From Gymnothorax reevesii (lineage: Eukaryota > Chordata > Actinopteri > Anguilliformes > Muraenidae): DNA of 64,000 nt. The position numbers and the translations under genes are program-made. The notes under the pieces are model-generated. The model saw nothing but the letters and a program-made list of their open reading frames with translations. It did no database searches and was not told where the DNA came from. The stretch is from positions 8,204,395 to 8,268,394 of the forward strand of contig CM056584.1 of the NCBI GenBank assembly GCA_029721435.1, written 5' to 3'. Shown here piece by piece: positions 25,184-41,155 of this stretch (its first letter is position 1; each line of letters starts with the position of its first letter).

Positions 25184-28081
25184 CTAATGTGAGTTCTAAT
25201 ACCTGGTCATTTTCATACTGTACGTGTCCTCTATGATGAGAATATGGGATCAGATGGCATTTCAGCTTAACCCTGTTTGTGTAAAATGGAAATTGAGTGA
25301 CGTTAATGTTTAAATGCTAATGCTAACATGCTAATGCTAGCCATCTAATGTCAGTGCTAATATCTGGTCATTTTCATACTGTACGTGTCCTCTATGATGT
25401 TAATAGGAGATCAGATGGCATTTCAGCTTAACCCTTCTTGTGTAAAATGGAAATTGAGTGACATTAATGTTTTAATACTACTGTTAACATGCCAATGCTA
25501 GCGATCTAATGTGAGTGCTAATATCTGGCCATTTTCATACTGTACGTGTCCTCTATGATGGGAGTATTGGATCAGATGGCATTTCAGCTTAACGCTGCTT
25601 GTGTAAAATAGAAATTGAGTGACGTTAATGTTTGAATGCTAATGCTAACATGCTTATGATAGCGATCTAATGTGAGTTCTAATATCTGGTCATTTTCATA
25701 CTATACGTTTCCTCTCTGATGTTGATAGGAGATCAGATGGCATTTCAGCTCAACCCTTTTTGCGTAAAATGGAAATTGAGTGACATTAATGTTTTAATAC
25801 TAATGCTAACATGCTAATGCTAGCGATCTAATGGGAGTGCTAATATCTGGTCATTTTCATACTGTACGTGTCCTCTATGATGGGAGTATTGGATCAGATG
25901 GCATTTCAGCTTAACCCTGCTTGTGTAAAATAGAAATTGAGTGACGTTAATGTTTGAATGCTAATGCTAACATGCTAATGCTAGCGATCTAATCTGAGTT
26001 CTAATATCTGGTCATTTTCATACTACACGTGTCCTCAATGATGTTAATAGGAGATCAGATGGCATTTCAGCTTAACCCTTCTTGTTTAAAATGGAAATTG
26101 AGTGATGTTAATGTTTAAATGCTAATGCAAACATGCTAATGCTAGCGCTCTAATGTGAGTGCTAATATGTGGTCATTTTCATACTGTACGTGTCCTCTAT
26201 GAGGGGAATATGGGATCAGATGGCATTTCAGCTTAACCCTGTTTGTGTAAAATGGAAATTGAGTGACGTTAATGTTTAAATGCTAATGCTAACATGCAAA
26301 TGCTAGCGATCTAATGTGAGTGCTAATATCTGGTCATTTTCTTACTCTACGTGTCCTCTATGATGTTAATAGGAGATCAAATGGCATTTCAGCTTAACCT
26401 TGCTTGTGAAAAATGGAAATTGAGTGACGTTCATGTTTTAATGCTAATGCTAACATGCTAATGCTAGTGATCTAATGTGAGTGCTAATACCTGGTCATTT
26501 TCATACAGCACATGTCCTCTATGATGGGAGTATAAGATCAGATGGCTTTTCAGCTTAACCCTGCTTGTGTAAAATGGAAATTGAGTGAAGTTAATGTTTG
26601 AATGCTAATGCTAACATGCAAATGCTAGCGATCTAATGTGAGTGCTAATATCTGGTCATTTTCATACTGTACGTGTCCTCTATGATGTTAATAGGAGATC
26701 AGATGGCATTTCAGCTTAACCCTGCTTGTGTACAATGGAAATTTAGTGACGTTAATGTTTGAATGCTAATGCTAACATGCTAATTCTAGCGATCTAATGT
26801 GAGTGCTAATATCTGGTCATTTTCATACTACACGTGTCCTCTTTGATATTAATAGGAGATCAGATGGCATTTCAGCTTCACCCTTCTTGTTTAAAATGGA
26901 AATTGAGTTATGTTAATGTTTAAATGCTAATGCTAACATGCTAATGCTAGCGCTCTAATGTGAGTGCTAATATGTGGTCATTTTCATACTGTACGTGTCC
27001 TCTATGATGGGAATATGGGATCAGATGGCATTTCAGCTAAACCCTGTTTGTGTAAAATGGAAATTGAGTGACGTTAATGTTTAAATGCTAATGCTAACAT
27101 GCAAATGCTAGCTATCTAATGTGAGTGCTAATATCTGGTCATTTTCATACTGTACGTGTCCTCTATGATGGGAGTATTGGATCAGATGGCATTTCAGCTT
27201 AACCCTGCTTGTGTAAAATAGAAATTGAGTGACGTAAATGTTTGAATGCTAATGCTAACATGCTTATGCTAGCGATCTAATGTGAGTTCTAATATCTGGT
27301 CATTTTCATACTATACGTGTCCTCTCTGATGTTAATAGGAGATCAGATGGCATTTCAGCTCAACCCTTTTTGTGTAAAATGGAAATTGAGTGACATTAAT
27401 GTTTTCATACTAATGCTAACATGCTAATGCTAGCGATCTAATGTGAGTGCTAATATCTGGTCATTTTCATACTGTACGTGTCCTCTATGATGGGAGTATT
27501 GGATCAGATGGCATTTCAGCTTAACCCTGCTAGTGTAAAATAGAAATTGAGTGACGTTAATGTTTGAATGCTAATGCTAACATGCTAATGCTAGCGATCT
27601 AATGTGAGTTCTAATATCTGGTCATTTTCATACTATACGTGTCCTCTATGATGTTAATAGGAGATCAGATGGCATTTCAGCTTAACCCTTCTTGTTTATA
27701 ATGGAAATTGAGTGATGTTAATGTTTAAATGCTAATGCTAACATGCTAATGCTAGCGCTCTAATGTGAGTGCTAATATGTGGTCATTTTCATACTGTACG
27801 TGACCTCTATGATGGGAGTATGGGATCAGATGGCATTTCAGCTTAACCCTGCTTGTGTAAAATGGAAATTGAGTGAAGTTAATGTTGGAATACTAATGCT
27901 AACATGCTTATGCTAGCAATCTATTGTGAGTGCCAATAACTGGTGATTTTCATACTGTACGTGTCCTCTATGATTGGAGTATGGGATCAGATCGCATTTC
28001 AGCTTCACCCTGCTTGTGTAAAATAGAAATTGAGTGACGTTAATGTTTGAATGCTAATGCTAACATGCTAATGCTAGTGAT

Positions 28082-28414
28082 CTAATGTGAGTGCTAATAT
28101 CTGGTCATTTTCATACTGTACGTGTCCTCTATGATGTTAGTATGAGATCAGATGGCATTTCTCCTTCACCCTTCTTGTATTATAAGCAAATTGAGTAATG
28201 TTAATGTTTCGATGCTAATGCTAACATGCTGATGCTAACATGCTAATGCTAGCAATCTAATGTGAGTGCTAATACCTGGTCATTTTCATACTGTACATGT
28301 CCTCTATGATGGGAGTATGGGATCAGATGGCATTTCAGCTTAACCTTTGTGTAAAATGGAAATTGAGTGATGTTAATGTTTAAATGCTAATGCTAACATG
28401 CTAATGCTAGCGCT
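28082..28414 (+). repeat. Marker pair 7 (type C)
   Basis: 175-bp monomer 28082-28256 and 158-bp monomer 28257-28414, 43 monomers after pair 6, the longest gap in the window because a super-repeat junction lies between them (within 25023-25183). This is the first marker of copy 2. Confidence 0.95.
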
Positions 28415-29863
28415 CTAATGTGAGTGCTCATATCTGGTCATTTTCATACTGTACGTGTCCTCTATGATGGGAATATGGGATCAGATGGCATTTCAGCATA
28501 ACCCTGCTTGTGTAAAATGGAAATTGAGTGACGTTAATGTTTGAATACTAATGCTAACATGCTAATGCTAGCAATCTACTGTGAGTGCTAAGACCTGGTC
28601 ATTTTCATATTGCACATGTCCTCTATGATGGAAGTATGGGATCAGATGGCATTTCAGCTTAACCCTGCTTGTGTAAAATGGAAATTGAGTGACGTTAATG
28701 TTTGAATGCTTATGCTAACATGCTAATGCTAGCGATCTAATGTGAGTTCTAATATCTGGTCATTTTCATACTATACGTGTCCTCTTTGATGTTAATGGGA
28801 GATCAGATGGCATTTCAGCTTAACCCTTCTTGTGTAAAATGGAAATTGAGTGATGTTAATGTCTAAATGCTAATGCTAACATGCTAATGCTAGCGATCTA
28901 ATGTGAGTTCTAATACCTGGTCATTTTCATACTGTACGTGTCCTCTATGATGAGAATATGGGATCAGATGGCATTTCAGCTTAACCCTGTTTGTGTAAAA
29001 TGGAAATTGAGTGACGTTAATGTTTAAATGCTAATGCTAACATGCTAATGCTAGCCATCTAATGTCAGTGCTAATATCTGGTCATTTTCATACTGTACGT
29101 GTCCTCTATGATGTTAATAGGAGATCAGATGGCATTTCAGCTTAACCCTTCTTGTGTAAAATGGAAATTGAGTGACATTAATGTTTTAATACTACTGCTA
29201 ACATGCCAATGCTAGCGATCTAATGTGAGTGCTAATATCTGGTCATTTTCATACTGTACGTGTCCTCTATGATGGGAGTATTGGATCAGATGGCATTTCA
29301 GCTTAACGCTGCTTGTGTAAAATAGAAATTGAGTGACGTTAATGTTTGAATGCTAATGCTAACATGCTTATGATAGCGATCTAATGTGAGTTCTAATATC
29401 TGGTCATTTTCATACTATACGTGTCCTCTCTGATGTTAATAGGAGATCAGATGGCATTTCAGCTCAACCCTTTTTGTGTAAAATGGAAATTGAGTGACAT
29501 TAATGTTTAAATACTAATGCTAACATGCTAATGCTAGCGATCTAATGGGAGTGCTAATATCTGGTCATTTTCATACTGTACGTGTCCTCTATGATGGGAG
29601 TATTGGATCAGATGGCATATCAGCTTAACCCTGCTTGTGTAAAATAGAAATTGAGTGACGTTAATGTTTGAATGCTAATGCTAACATGCTAATGCTAGCG
29701 ATCTAATGTGAGTTCTAATATCTGGTCATTTTCATACTACACGTGTCCTCAATGATGTTAATAGGAGATCAGATGGCATTTCAGCTTCACCCTTCTTGTT
29801 TAAAATGGAAATTGAGTGATGTTAATGTTTCAATGCTAATGCTAACATGCTAATGCTAGCGCT

Positions 29864-30185
29864 CTAATGTGAGTGCTAATATCTGGTCATTTTCATACTG
29901 TACGTGTCCTCTATGATGGGAGTATGGGATCAGATCGCATTTCAGCTTCACCCTGCTTGTGTAAAATAGAAATTGAGTGACGTTAATGTTTGAATGCTAA
30001 TGCTAACATGCTAATGCTAGTGATCTAATGTGAGTGCTCATATCTGGTCATTTTCATACTGTACGTGTCCTCTATGATGGGAATATGGGATCAGATGGCA
30101 TTTCAGCATAACCCTGCTTGTGTAAAATGGAAATTGAGTGACGTTAATGTTTGAATACTAATGCTAACATGCTAATGCTAGCAAT
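29864..30185 (+). repeat. Site where a marker pair has been lost (copy 2)
   Basis: This is the same arrangement as 7592-7913 at offset 22272: pre-marker-like monomer 29864-30024, joined to the post-marker monomer 30025-30185 with GCTCATATC. Its presence in both large copies shows that the loss happened before the 22-kb unit was duplicated. Confidence 0.8.
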
Positions 30186-32117
30186 CTACTGTGAGTGCTA
30201 ATACCTGGTCATTTTCATATTGCACATGTCCTCTATGATGGAAGTATGGGATCAGATGGCATTTCAGCTTAACCCTGCTTGTGTAAAATGGAAATTGAGT
30301 GACGTTAATGTTTGAATGCTTATGCTAACATGCTAATGCTAGCGATCTAATGTGAGTTCTAATATCTGGTCATTTTCATACTATACGTGTCCTCTTTGAT
30401 GTTAATGGGAGATCAGATGGCATTTCAGCTTAACCCTTCTTGTGTAAAATGGAAATTGAGTGATGTTAATGTCTAAATGCTAATGCTAACATGCTAATGC
30501 TAGCGATCTAATGTGAGTTCTAATACCTGGTCATTTTCATACTGTACGTGTCCTCTATGATGAGAATATGGGATCAGATGGCATTTCAGCTTAACCCTGT
30601 TTGTGTAAAATGGAAATTGAGTGACGTTAATGTTTAAATGCTAATGCTAACATGCTAATGCTAGCCATCTAATGTCAGTGCTAATATCTGGTCATTTTCA
30701 TACTGTACGTGTCCTCTATGATGTTAATAGGAGATCAGATGGCATTTCAGCTTAACCCTTCTTGTGTAAAATGGAAATTGAGTGACATTAATGTTTTAAT
30801 ACTACTGCTAACATGCCAATGCTAGCGATCTAATGTGAGTGCTAATATCTGGTCATTTTCATACTGTACGTGTCCTCTATGATGGGAGTATTGGATCAGA
30901 TGGCATTTCAGCTTAACGCTGCTTGTGTAAAATAGAAATTGAGTGACGTTAATGTTTGAATGCTAATGCTAACATGCTTATGATAGCGATCTAATGTGAG
31001 TTCTAATATCTGGTCATTTTCATACTATACGTGTCCTCTCTGATGTTAATAGGAGATCAGATGGCATTTCAGCTCAACCCTTTTTGTGTAAAATGGAAAT
31101 TGAGTGACATTAATGTTTAAATACTAATGCTAACATGCTAATGCTAGCGATCTAATGGGAGTGCTAATATCTGGTCATTTTCATACTGTACGTGTCCTCT
31201 ATGATGGGAGTATTGGATCAGATGGCATATCAGCTTAACCCTGCTTGTGTAAAATAGAAATTGAGTGACGTTAATGTTTGAATGCTAATGCTAACATGCT
31301 TATGCTAGCGATCTAATGTGAGTTCTAATATCTGGTCATTTTCATACTATACGTGTCCTCTCTGATGTTAATAGGAGATCAGATGGCATTTCAGCTCAAC
31401 CCTTTTTGTGTAAAATGGAAATTGAGTGACATTAATGTTTTAATACTAATGCTAACATGCTAATGCTAGCGATCTAATGTGAGTGCTAATATCTGGTCAT
31501 TTTCATACTGTACGTGTCCTCTATGATGGGAGTATTGGATCAGATGGCATTTCAGCTTAACCCTGCTTGTGTAAAATAGAAATTGAGTGACGTTAATGTT
31601 TGAATGCTAATGCTAACATGCTAATGCTAGCGATCTAATGTGAGTTCTAATATCTGGTCATTTTCATACTATACGTGTCCTCTATGATGTTAATAGGAGA
31701 TCAGATGGCATTTCAGCTTAACCCTTCTTGTTTAAAATGGAAATTGAGTGATGTTAATGTTTAAATGCTAATGCTAACATGCTAATGCTAGCGCTCTAAT
31801 GTGAGTGCTAATATGTGGTCATTTTCATACTGTACGTGTCCTCTATGATGGGAGTATGGGATCAGATGGCATTTCAGCTTAACCCTGCTTGTGTAAAATG
31901 GAAATTGAGTGAAGTTAATGTTGGAATACTAATGCTAACATGCTTATGCTAGCAATCTATTGTGAGTGCCAATATCTGGTGATTTTCATACTGTACGTGT
32001 CCTCTATGATTGGAGTATGGGATCAGATCGCATTTCAGCTTCACCCTGCTTGTGTAAAATAGAAATTGAGTGACGTTAATGTTTGAATGCTAATGCTAAC
32101 ATGCTAATGCTAGTGAT

Positions 32118-32450
32118 CTAATGTGAGTGCTAATATCTGGTCATTTTCATACTGTACGTGTCCTCTATGATGTTAGTATGAGATCAGATGGCATTTCTCC
32201 TTCACCCTTCTTGTATTATAAGCAAATTGAGTAATGTTAATGTTTCGATGCTAATGCTAACATGCTGATGCTAACATGCTAATGCTAGCAATCTAATGTG
32301 AGTGCTAATACCTGGTCATTTTCATACTGTACATGTCCTCTATGATGGGAGTATGGGATCAGATGGCATTTCAGCTTAACCTTTGTGTAAAATGGAAATT
32401 GAGTGATGTTAATGTTTAAATGCTAATGCTAACATGCTAATGCTAGCGCT
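32118..32450 (+). repeat. Marker pair 8 (type A)
   Basis: 175-bp monomer 32118-32292 and 158-bp monomer 32293-32450, 25 monomers after pair 7. In copy 1 the matching gap is 27 monomers, because copy 1 carries a two-monomer duplication at 8719-9362. Confidence 0.95.
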
Positions 32451-35400
32451 CTAATGTGAGTGCTCATATCTGGTCATTTTCATACTGTACGTGTCCTCTA
32501 TGATGGGAATATGGGATCAGATGGCATTTCAGCATAACCCTGCTTGGGTAAAATGGAAATTGAGTGACGTTAATGTTTGAATACTAATGCTAACATGCTA
32601 ATGCTAGCAATCTACTGTGAGTGCTAAGACCTGGTCATTTTCATATTGCACATGTCCTCTATGATGGAAGTATGGGATCAGATGGCATTTCAGCTTAACC
32701 CTGCTTGTGTAAAATGGAAATTGAGTGACGTTAATGTTTGAATGCTTATGCTAACATGCTAATGCTAGCGATCTAATGTGAGTTCTAATATCTGGTCATT
32801 TTCATACTATACGTGTCCTCTTTGATGTTAATGGGAGATCAGATGGCATTTCAGCTTAACCCTTCTTGTGTAAAATGGAAATTGAGTGATGTTAATGTCT
32901 AAATGCTAATGCTAACATGCTAATGCTAGCGATCTAATGTGAGTTCTAATACCTGGTCATTTTCATACTGTACATGTCCTCTATGATGAGAATATGGGAT
33001 CAGATGGCATTTCAGCTTAACCCTGTTTGTGTAAAATGGAAATTGAGTGACGTTAATGTTTAAATGCTAATGCTAACATGCTAATGCTAGCCATCTAATG
33101 TCAGTGCTAATATCTGGTCATTTTCATACTGTACGTGTCCTCTATGATGTTAATAGGAGATCAGATGGCATTTCAGCTTAACCCTTCTTGTGTAAAATGG
33201 AAATTGAGTGACATTAATGTTTTAATACTACTGTTAACATGCCAATGCTAGCGATCTAATGTGAGTGCTAATATCTGGTCATTTTCATACTGTACGTGTC
33301 CTCTATGATGGGAGTATTGGATCAGATGGCATTTCAGCTTAACGCTGCTTGTGTAAAATAGAAATTGAGTGACGTTAATGTTTGAATGCTAATGCTAACA
33401 TGCTTATGATAGCGATCTAATGTGAGTTCTAATATCTGGTCATTTTCATACTATACGTTTCCTCTCTGATGTTGATAGGAGATCAGATGGCATTTCAGCT
33501 CAACCCTTTTTGTGTAAAATGGAAATTGAGTGACATTAATGTTTTAATACTAATGCTAACATGCTAATGCTAGCGATCTAATGGGAGTGCTAATATCTGG
33601 TCATTTTCATACTGTACGTGTCCTCTATGATGGGAGTATTGGATCAGATGGCATTTCAGCTTAACCCTGCTTGTGTAAAATAGAAATTGAGTGACGTTAA
33701 TGTTTGAATGCTAATGCTAACATGCTAATGCTAGCGATCTAATCTGAGTTCTAATATCTGGTCATTTTCATACTACACGTGTCCTCAATGATGTTAATAG
33801 GAGATCAGATGGCATTTCAGCTTAACCCTTCTTGTTTAAAATGGAAATTGAGTGATGTTAATGTTTAAATGCTAATGCAAACATGCTAATGCTAGCGCTC
33901 TAATGTGAGTGCTAATATGTGGTCATTTTCATACTGTACGTGTCCTCTATGAGGGGAATATGGGATCAGATGGCATTTCAGCTTAACCCTGTTTGTGTAA
34001 AATGGAAATTGAGTGACGTTAATGTTTAAATGCTAATGCTAACATGCAAATGCTAGCGATCTAATGTGAGTGCTAATATCTGGTCATTTTCTTACTCTAC
34101 GTGTCCTCTATGATGTTAATAGGAGATCAAATGGCATTTCAGCTTAACCTTGCTTGTGTAAAATGGAAATTGAGTGACGTTCATGTTTTAATGCTAATGC
34201 TAACATGCTAATGCTAGTGATCTAATGTGAGTGCTAATACCTGGTCATTTTCATACAGCACATGTCCTCTATGATGGGAGTATAAGATCAGATGGCTTTT
34301 CAGCTTAACCCTGCTTGTGTAAAATGGAAATTGAGTGAAGTTAATGTTTGAATGCTAATGCTAACATGCTAATTCTAGCGATCTAATGTGAGTGCTAATA
34401 TCTGGTCATTTTCATACTGTACGTGTCCTCTATGATGTTAATAGGAGATCAGATGGCATTTCAGCTTAACCCTGCTTGTGTACAATGGAAATTTAGTGAC
34501 GTTAATGTTTGAATGCTAATGCTAACATGCTAATTCTAGCGATCTAATGTGAGTGCTAATATCTGGTCATTTTCATACTACACGTGTCCTCTTTGATATT
34601 AATAGGAGATCAGATGGCATTTCAGCTTCACCCTTCTTGTTTAAAATGGAAATTGAGTTATGTTAATGTTTAAATGCTAATGCTAACATGCTAATGCTAG
34701 CGCTCTAATGTGAGTGCTAATATGTGGTCATTTTCATACTGTACGTGTCCTCTATGATGGGAATATGGGATCAGATGGCATTTCAGCTAAACCCTGTTTG
34801 TGTAAAATGGAAATTGAGTGACGTTAATGTTTAAATGCTAATGCTAACATGCAAATGCTAGCTATCTAATGTGAGTGCTAACATCTGGTCATTTTCATAC
34901 TGTACGTGTCCTCTATGATGGGAGTATTGGATCAGATGGCATTTCAGCTTAACCCTGCTTGTGTAAAATAGAAATTGAGTGACGTAAATGTTTGAATGCT
35001 AATGCTAACATGCTTATGCTAGCGATCTAATGTGAGTTCTAATATCTGGTCATTTTCATACTATACGTGTCCTCTCTGATGTTAATAGGAGATCAGATGG
35101 CATTTCAGCTCAACCCTTTTTGTGTAAAATGGAAATTGAGTGACATTAATGTTTTCATACTAATGCTAACATGCTAATGCTAGCGATCTAATGTGAGTGC
35201 TAATATCTGGTCATTTTCATACTGTACGTGTCCTCTATGATGGGAGTATTGGATCAGATGGCATTTCAGCTTAACCCTGCTTGTGTAAAATAGAAATTGA
35301 GTGACGTTAATGTTTGAATGCTAATGCAAACATGCTAATGCTAGCGATCTAATGTGAGTTCTAATATCTGGTCATTTTCATACTATACGTGTCCTCTATG

Positions 35401-35831
35401 ATGTTAATAGGAGATCAGATGGCATTTCAGCTTAACCCTTCTTGTTTATAATGGAAATTGAGTGATGTTAATGTTTAAATGCTAATGCTAACATGCTAAT
35501 GCTAGCGCTCTAATGTGAGTGCTAATATGTGGTCATTTTCATACTGTACGTGACCTCTATGATGGGAGTATGGGATCAGATGGCATTTCAGCTTAACCCT
35601 GCTTGTGTAAAATGGAAATTGAGTGAAGTTAATGTTGGAATACTAATGCTAACATGCTTATGCTAGCAATCTATTGTGAGTGCCAATAACTGGTGATTTT
35701 CATACTGTACGTGTCCTCTATGATTGGAGTATGGGATCAGATCGCATTTCAGCTTCACCCTGCTTGTGTAAAATAGAAATTGAGTGACGTTAATGTTTGA
35801 ATGCTAATGCTAACATGCTAATGCTAGTGAT

Positions 35832-36164
35832 CTAATGTGAGTGCTAATATCTGGTCATTTTCATACTGTACGTGTCCTCTATGATGTTAGTATGAGATCA
35901 GATGGCATTTCTCCTTCACCCTTCTTGTATTATAAGCAAATTGAGTAATGTTAATGTTTCGATGCTAATGCTAACATGCTGATGCTAACATGCTAATGCT
36001 AGCAATCTAATGTGAGTGCTAATACCTGGTCATTTTCATACTGTACATGTCCTCTATGATGGGAGTATGGGATCAGATGGCATTTCAGCTTAACCTTTGT
36101 GTAAAATGGAAATTGAGTGATGTTAATGTTTAAATGCTAATGCTAACATGCTAATGCTAGCGCT
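35832..36164 (+). repeat. Marker pair 9 (type C)
   Basis: 175-bp monomer 35832-36006 and 158-bp monomer 36007-36164, 23 monomers after pair 8, the same gap as between pairs 3 and 4. It keeps the usual CTTAACCTTTGTG, which shows that the single-base loss in pair 4 is private to copy 1. Confidence 0.95.
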
Positions 36165-39100
36165 CTAATGTGAGTGCTCATATCTGGTCATTTTCATACT
36201 GTACGTGTCCTCTATGATGGGAATATGGGATCAGATGGCATTTCAGCATAACCCTGCTTGTGTAAAATGGAAATTGAGTGACGTTAATGTTTGAATACTA
36301 ATGCTAACATGCTAATGCTAGCAATCTACTGTGAGTGCTAAGACCTGGTCATTTTCATATTGCACATGTCCTCTATGATGGAAGTATGGGATCAGATGGC
36401 ATTTCAGCTTAACCCTGCTTGTGTAAAATGGAAATTGAGTGACGTTAATGTTTGAATGCTTATGCTAACATGCTAATGCTAGCGATCTAATGTGAGTTCT
36501 AATATCTGGTCATTTTCATACTATACGTGTCCTCTTTGATGTTAATGGGAGATCAGATGGCATTTCAGCTTAACCCTTCTTGTGTAAAATGGAAATTGAG
36601 TGATGTTAATGTCTAAATGCTAATGCTAACATGCTAATGCTAGCGATCTAATGTGAGTTCTAATACCTGGTCATTTTCATACTGTACGTGTCCTCTATGA
36701 TGAGAATATGGGATCAGATGGCATTTCAGCTTAACCCTGTTTGTGTAAAATGGAAATTGAGTGACGTTAATGTTTAAATGCTAATGCTAACATGCTAATG
36801 CTAGCCATCTAATGTCAGTGCTAATATCTGGTCATTTTCATACTGTACGTGTCCTCTATGATGTTAATAGGAGATCAGATGGCATTTCAGCTTAACCCTT
36901 CTTGTGTAAAATGGAAATTGAGTGACATTAATGTTTTAATACTACTGCTAACATGCCAATGCTAGCGATCTAATGTGAGTGCTAATATCTGGTCATTTTC
37001 ATACTGTACGTGTCCTCTATGATGGGAGTATTGGATCAGATGGCATTTCAGCTTAACGCTGCTTGTGTAAAATAGAAATTGAGTGACGTTAATGTTTGAA
37101 TGCTAATGCTAACATGCTTATGATAGCGATCTAATGTGAGTTCTAATATCTGGTCATTTTCATACTATACGTGTCCTCTCTGATGTTAATAGGAGATCAG
37201 ATGGCATTTCAGCTCAACCCTTTTTGTGTAAAATGGAAATTGAGTGACATTAATGTTTAAATACTAATGCTAACATGCTAATGCTAGCGATCTAATGGGA
37301 GTGCTAATATCTGGTCATTTTCATACTGTACGTGTCCTCTATGATGGGAGTATTGGATCAGATGGCATATCAGCTTAACCCTGCTTGTGTAAAATAGAAA
37401 TTGAGTGACGTTAATGTTTGAATGCTAATGCTAACATGCTAATGCTAGCGATCTAATGTGAGTTCTAATATCTGGTCATTTTCATACTACACGTGTCCTC
37501 AATGATGTTAATAGGAGATCAGATGGCATTTCAGCTTCACCCTTCTTGTTTAAAATGGAAATTGAGTGATGTTAATGTTTCAATGCTAATGCTAACATGC
37601 TAATGCTAGCGCTCTAATGTGAGTGCTAATATGTGGTCATTTTCATACTGTACGTGTCCTCTATGAGGGGAATATGGGATCAGATGGCATTTCAGCTTAA
37701 CCCTGTTTGTGTAAAATGGAAATTGAGTGACGTTAATGTTTAAATGCTAATGCTAACATGCAAATGCTAGCGATCTAATGTGAGTGCTAATATCTGGTCA
37801 TTTTCTTACTGTACGTGTCCTCTATGATGTTGATAGGAGATCAGATGGCATTTCAGCTTAACCTTGCTTGTGTAAAATGGAAATTGAGTGACGTTCATGT
37901 TTTAATGCTAATGCTAACATGCTAATGCTAGTGATCTAATGTGAGTGCTAATACCTGGTCATTTTCATACTGCACATGTCCTCTATGATGGGAGTATAAG
38001 ATCAGATGGCTTTTCAGCTTAACCCTGCTTGTGTAAAATGGAAATTGAGTGACGTTAATGTTTGAATGCTAATGCTAACATGCTAATGCTAGCGATCTAA
38101 TGTGAGTTCTAATATCTGGTCATTTTCATACCATACGTGTCTTCTATGATGTTAATAGGAGATCAGATGGCATTTCAGCTTAACCCTGCTTGTGTACAAT
38201 GGAAATTTAGTGACGTTAATGTTTGAATGCTAATGCTAACATGCTAATTCTAGCGATCTAATGTGAGTGCTAATTTCTGGTCATTTTCATACTACACGTG
38301 TCCTCTATGATATTAATAGGAGATCAGATGGCATTTCAGCTTAACCCTTCTTGTTTAAAATGGAAATTGAGTGATGTTAATGTTTAAATGCTAATGCTAA
38401 CATGCTAATGCTAGCGCTCTAATGTGAGTGCTAATATGTGGTCATTTTCATACTGTACGTGTCCTCTATGATGGGAATATGGGATCAGATGGCATTTCAG
38501 CTTAACCCTGTTTGTGTAAAATGGAAATTGAGTGACGTTAATGTTTTAATACTAATGCTAACATGCTAATGCTAGCGATCTAATGTGAGTGCTAATTTCT
38601 GGTCATTTTCATACTACACGTGTCCTCAATGATGTTAATAGGAGATCAGATGGCATTTCAGCTTAACCCTCCTTTTTTAAAATGGAAATTGAGTGATGTT
38701 AATGTTTAAATGCTAATGCTAACATGCTAATGCTAGCGCTCTAATGTGAGTGCTAATATGTGGTCATTTTCATACTGTACGTGTCCTCTATGAGGGGAAT
38801 ATGGGATCAGATGGCATTTCAGCTTAACCCTGTTTGTGTAAAATGGAAATTGAGTGACGTTAATGTTTAAATGCTAATGCTAACATGCAAATGCTAGCGA
38901 TCTAATGTGAGTGCTAATATCTGGTCATTTTCTTACTGTACGTGTCCTCTATGATGTTAATAGGAGATCAGATGGCATTTCAGCTTAACCTTGCTTGTGT
39001 AAAATGGAAATTGAGTGAAGTTCATGTTTTAATGCTAATGCTAACATGCTAATGCTAGTGATCTAATGTGAGTGCTAATACCTGGTCATTTTCATACAGC

Positions 39101-41155
39101 ACATGTCCTCTATGATGGGAGTATAAGATCAGATGGCTTTTCAGCTTAACCCTGCTTGTGTAAAATGGAAATTGAGTGAAGGTAATGTTTGAATGCTAAT
39201 GGTAACATGCTAATGCTAGCGATCTAATGTGAGTTCTAATATCTGGTCATTTTCATACCATACGTGTCTTCTATGATGTTAATAGGAGATCAGATGGCAT
39301 TTCAGCTTAACCCTGCTTGTGTACAATGGAAATTTAGTGACGTTAATGTTTGAATGCTAATGCTAACATGCTAATTCTAGCGATCTAATGTGAGTGCTAA
39401 TTTCTGGCCATTTTCATACTACACGTGTCCTCTATGATATTAATAGGAGATCAGATGGCATTTCAGCTTAACCCTTCTTGTTTAAAATGGAAATTGAGTG
39501 ATGTTAATGTTTAAATGCTAATGCTAACATGCTAATGCTAGCGTTCTAATGTGAGTGCTAATATGTGGTCATTTTCATACTGTACGTGTCCTCTATGATG
39601 GGAATATGGGATCAGATGGCATTTCAGCTTAACCCTGTTTGTGTAAAATGGAAATTGAGTGACGTTAATGTTTAAATGCTAATGCTAACATGCAAATGCT
39701 AGCGATCTAATGTGAGTGCTAATATCTGGTCATTTTCATACTGTACGTGTCCTCTATGATGTTAATAGGAGATCAGATGGCATTTCAGCTTAACCCTGCT
39801 TGTGTACAATGGAAATTTAGTGACGTTAATGTTTGAATGCTAATGCTAACATGCTAATTCTAGCGATCTAATGTGAGTGCTAATATCTGGTCATTTTCAT
39901 ACTACACGTGTCCTCTTTGATATTAATAGGAGATCAGATGGCATTTCAGCTTCACCCTTCTTGTTTAAAATGGAAATTGAGTGATGTTAATGTTTAAATG
40001 CTAATGCTAACATGCTAATGCTAGCGCTCTAATGTGAGTGCTAATATGTGGTCATTTTCATACTGTACGTGTCCTCTATGATGGGAATATGGGATCAGAT
40101 GGCATTTCAGCTTAACCCTGTTTGTGTAAAATGGAAATTGAGTGACGTTAATGTTTAAATGCTAATGCTAACATGCAAATGCTAGCTATCTAATGTGAGT
40201 GCTAATATCTGGTCATTTTCATACTGTACGTGTCCTCTATGATGGGAGTATTGGATCAGATGGCATTTCAGCTTAACCCTGCTTGTGTAAAATAGAAATT
40301 GAGTGACGTTACTGTTTGAATGCTAATGCTGACATGCTTATGCTAGCGATCTAATGTGAGTTCTAATATCTGGTCATTTTCATACTATACGTGTCCTCTC
40401 TGATGTTAATAGGAGATCAGATGGCATCTCAGCTCAACCCTTTTTGTGTAAAATGGAAATTGAGTGACATTAATGTTTTAATACTAATGCTAACATGCTA
40501 ATGCTAGCGATCTAATGTGAGTGCTAATATCTGGTCATTTTCATACTGTACGTGTCCTCTATGATGGGAGTATTGGATCAGATGGCATTTCAGCTTAACC
40601 CTGCTTGTGTAAAATAGAAATTGAGTGACGTTAATGTTTGAATGCTAATGCTAACATGCTAATGCTAGCGATCTAATGTGAGTTCTAATATCTGGTCATT
40701 TTCATACTATACGTGTCCTCTATGATGTTAATAGGAGATCAGATGGCATTTCAGCTTAACCCTTCTTGTTTAAAATGGAAATTGAGTGATGTTAATGTTT
40801 AAATGCTAATGCTAACATGCTAATGCTAGCGCTCTAATGTGAGTGCTAATATGTGGTCATTTTCATACTGTACGTGTCCTCTATGATGGGAGTATGGGAT
40901 CAGATGGCATTTCAGCTTAACCCTGCTTGTGTAAAATGGAAATTGAGTGAAGTTAATGTTGGAATAAAAATGCTAACATGCTTATGCTAGCAATCTATTG
41001 TGAGTGCCAATATCTGGTGATTTTCATACTGTACGTGTCCTCTATGATTGGAGTATGGGATCAGATCGCATTTCAGCTTCACCCTGCTTGTGTAAAATAG
41101 AAATTAAATGACGTTAATGTTTGAATGCTAATGCTAACATGCTAATGCTAGTGAT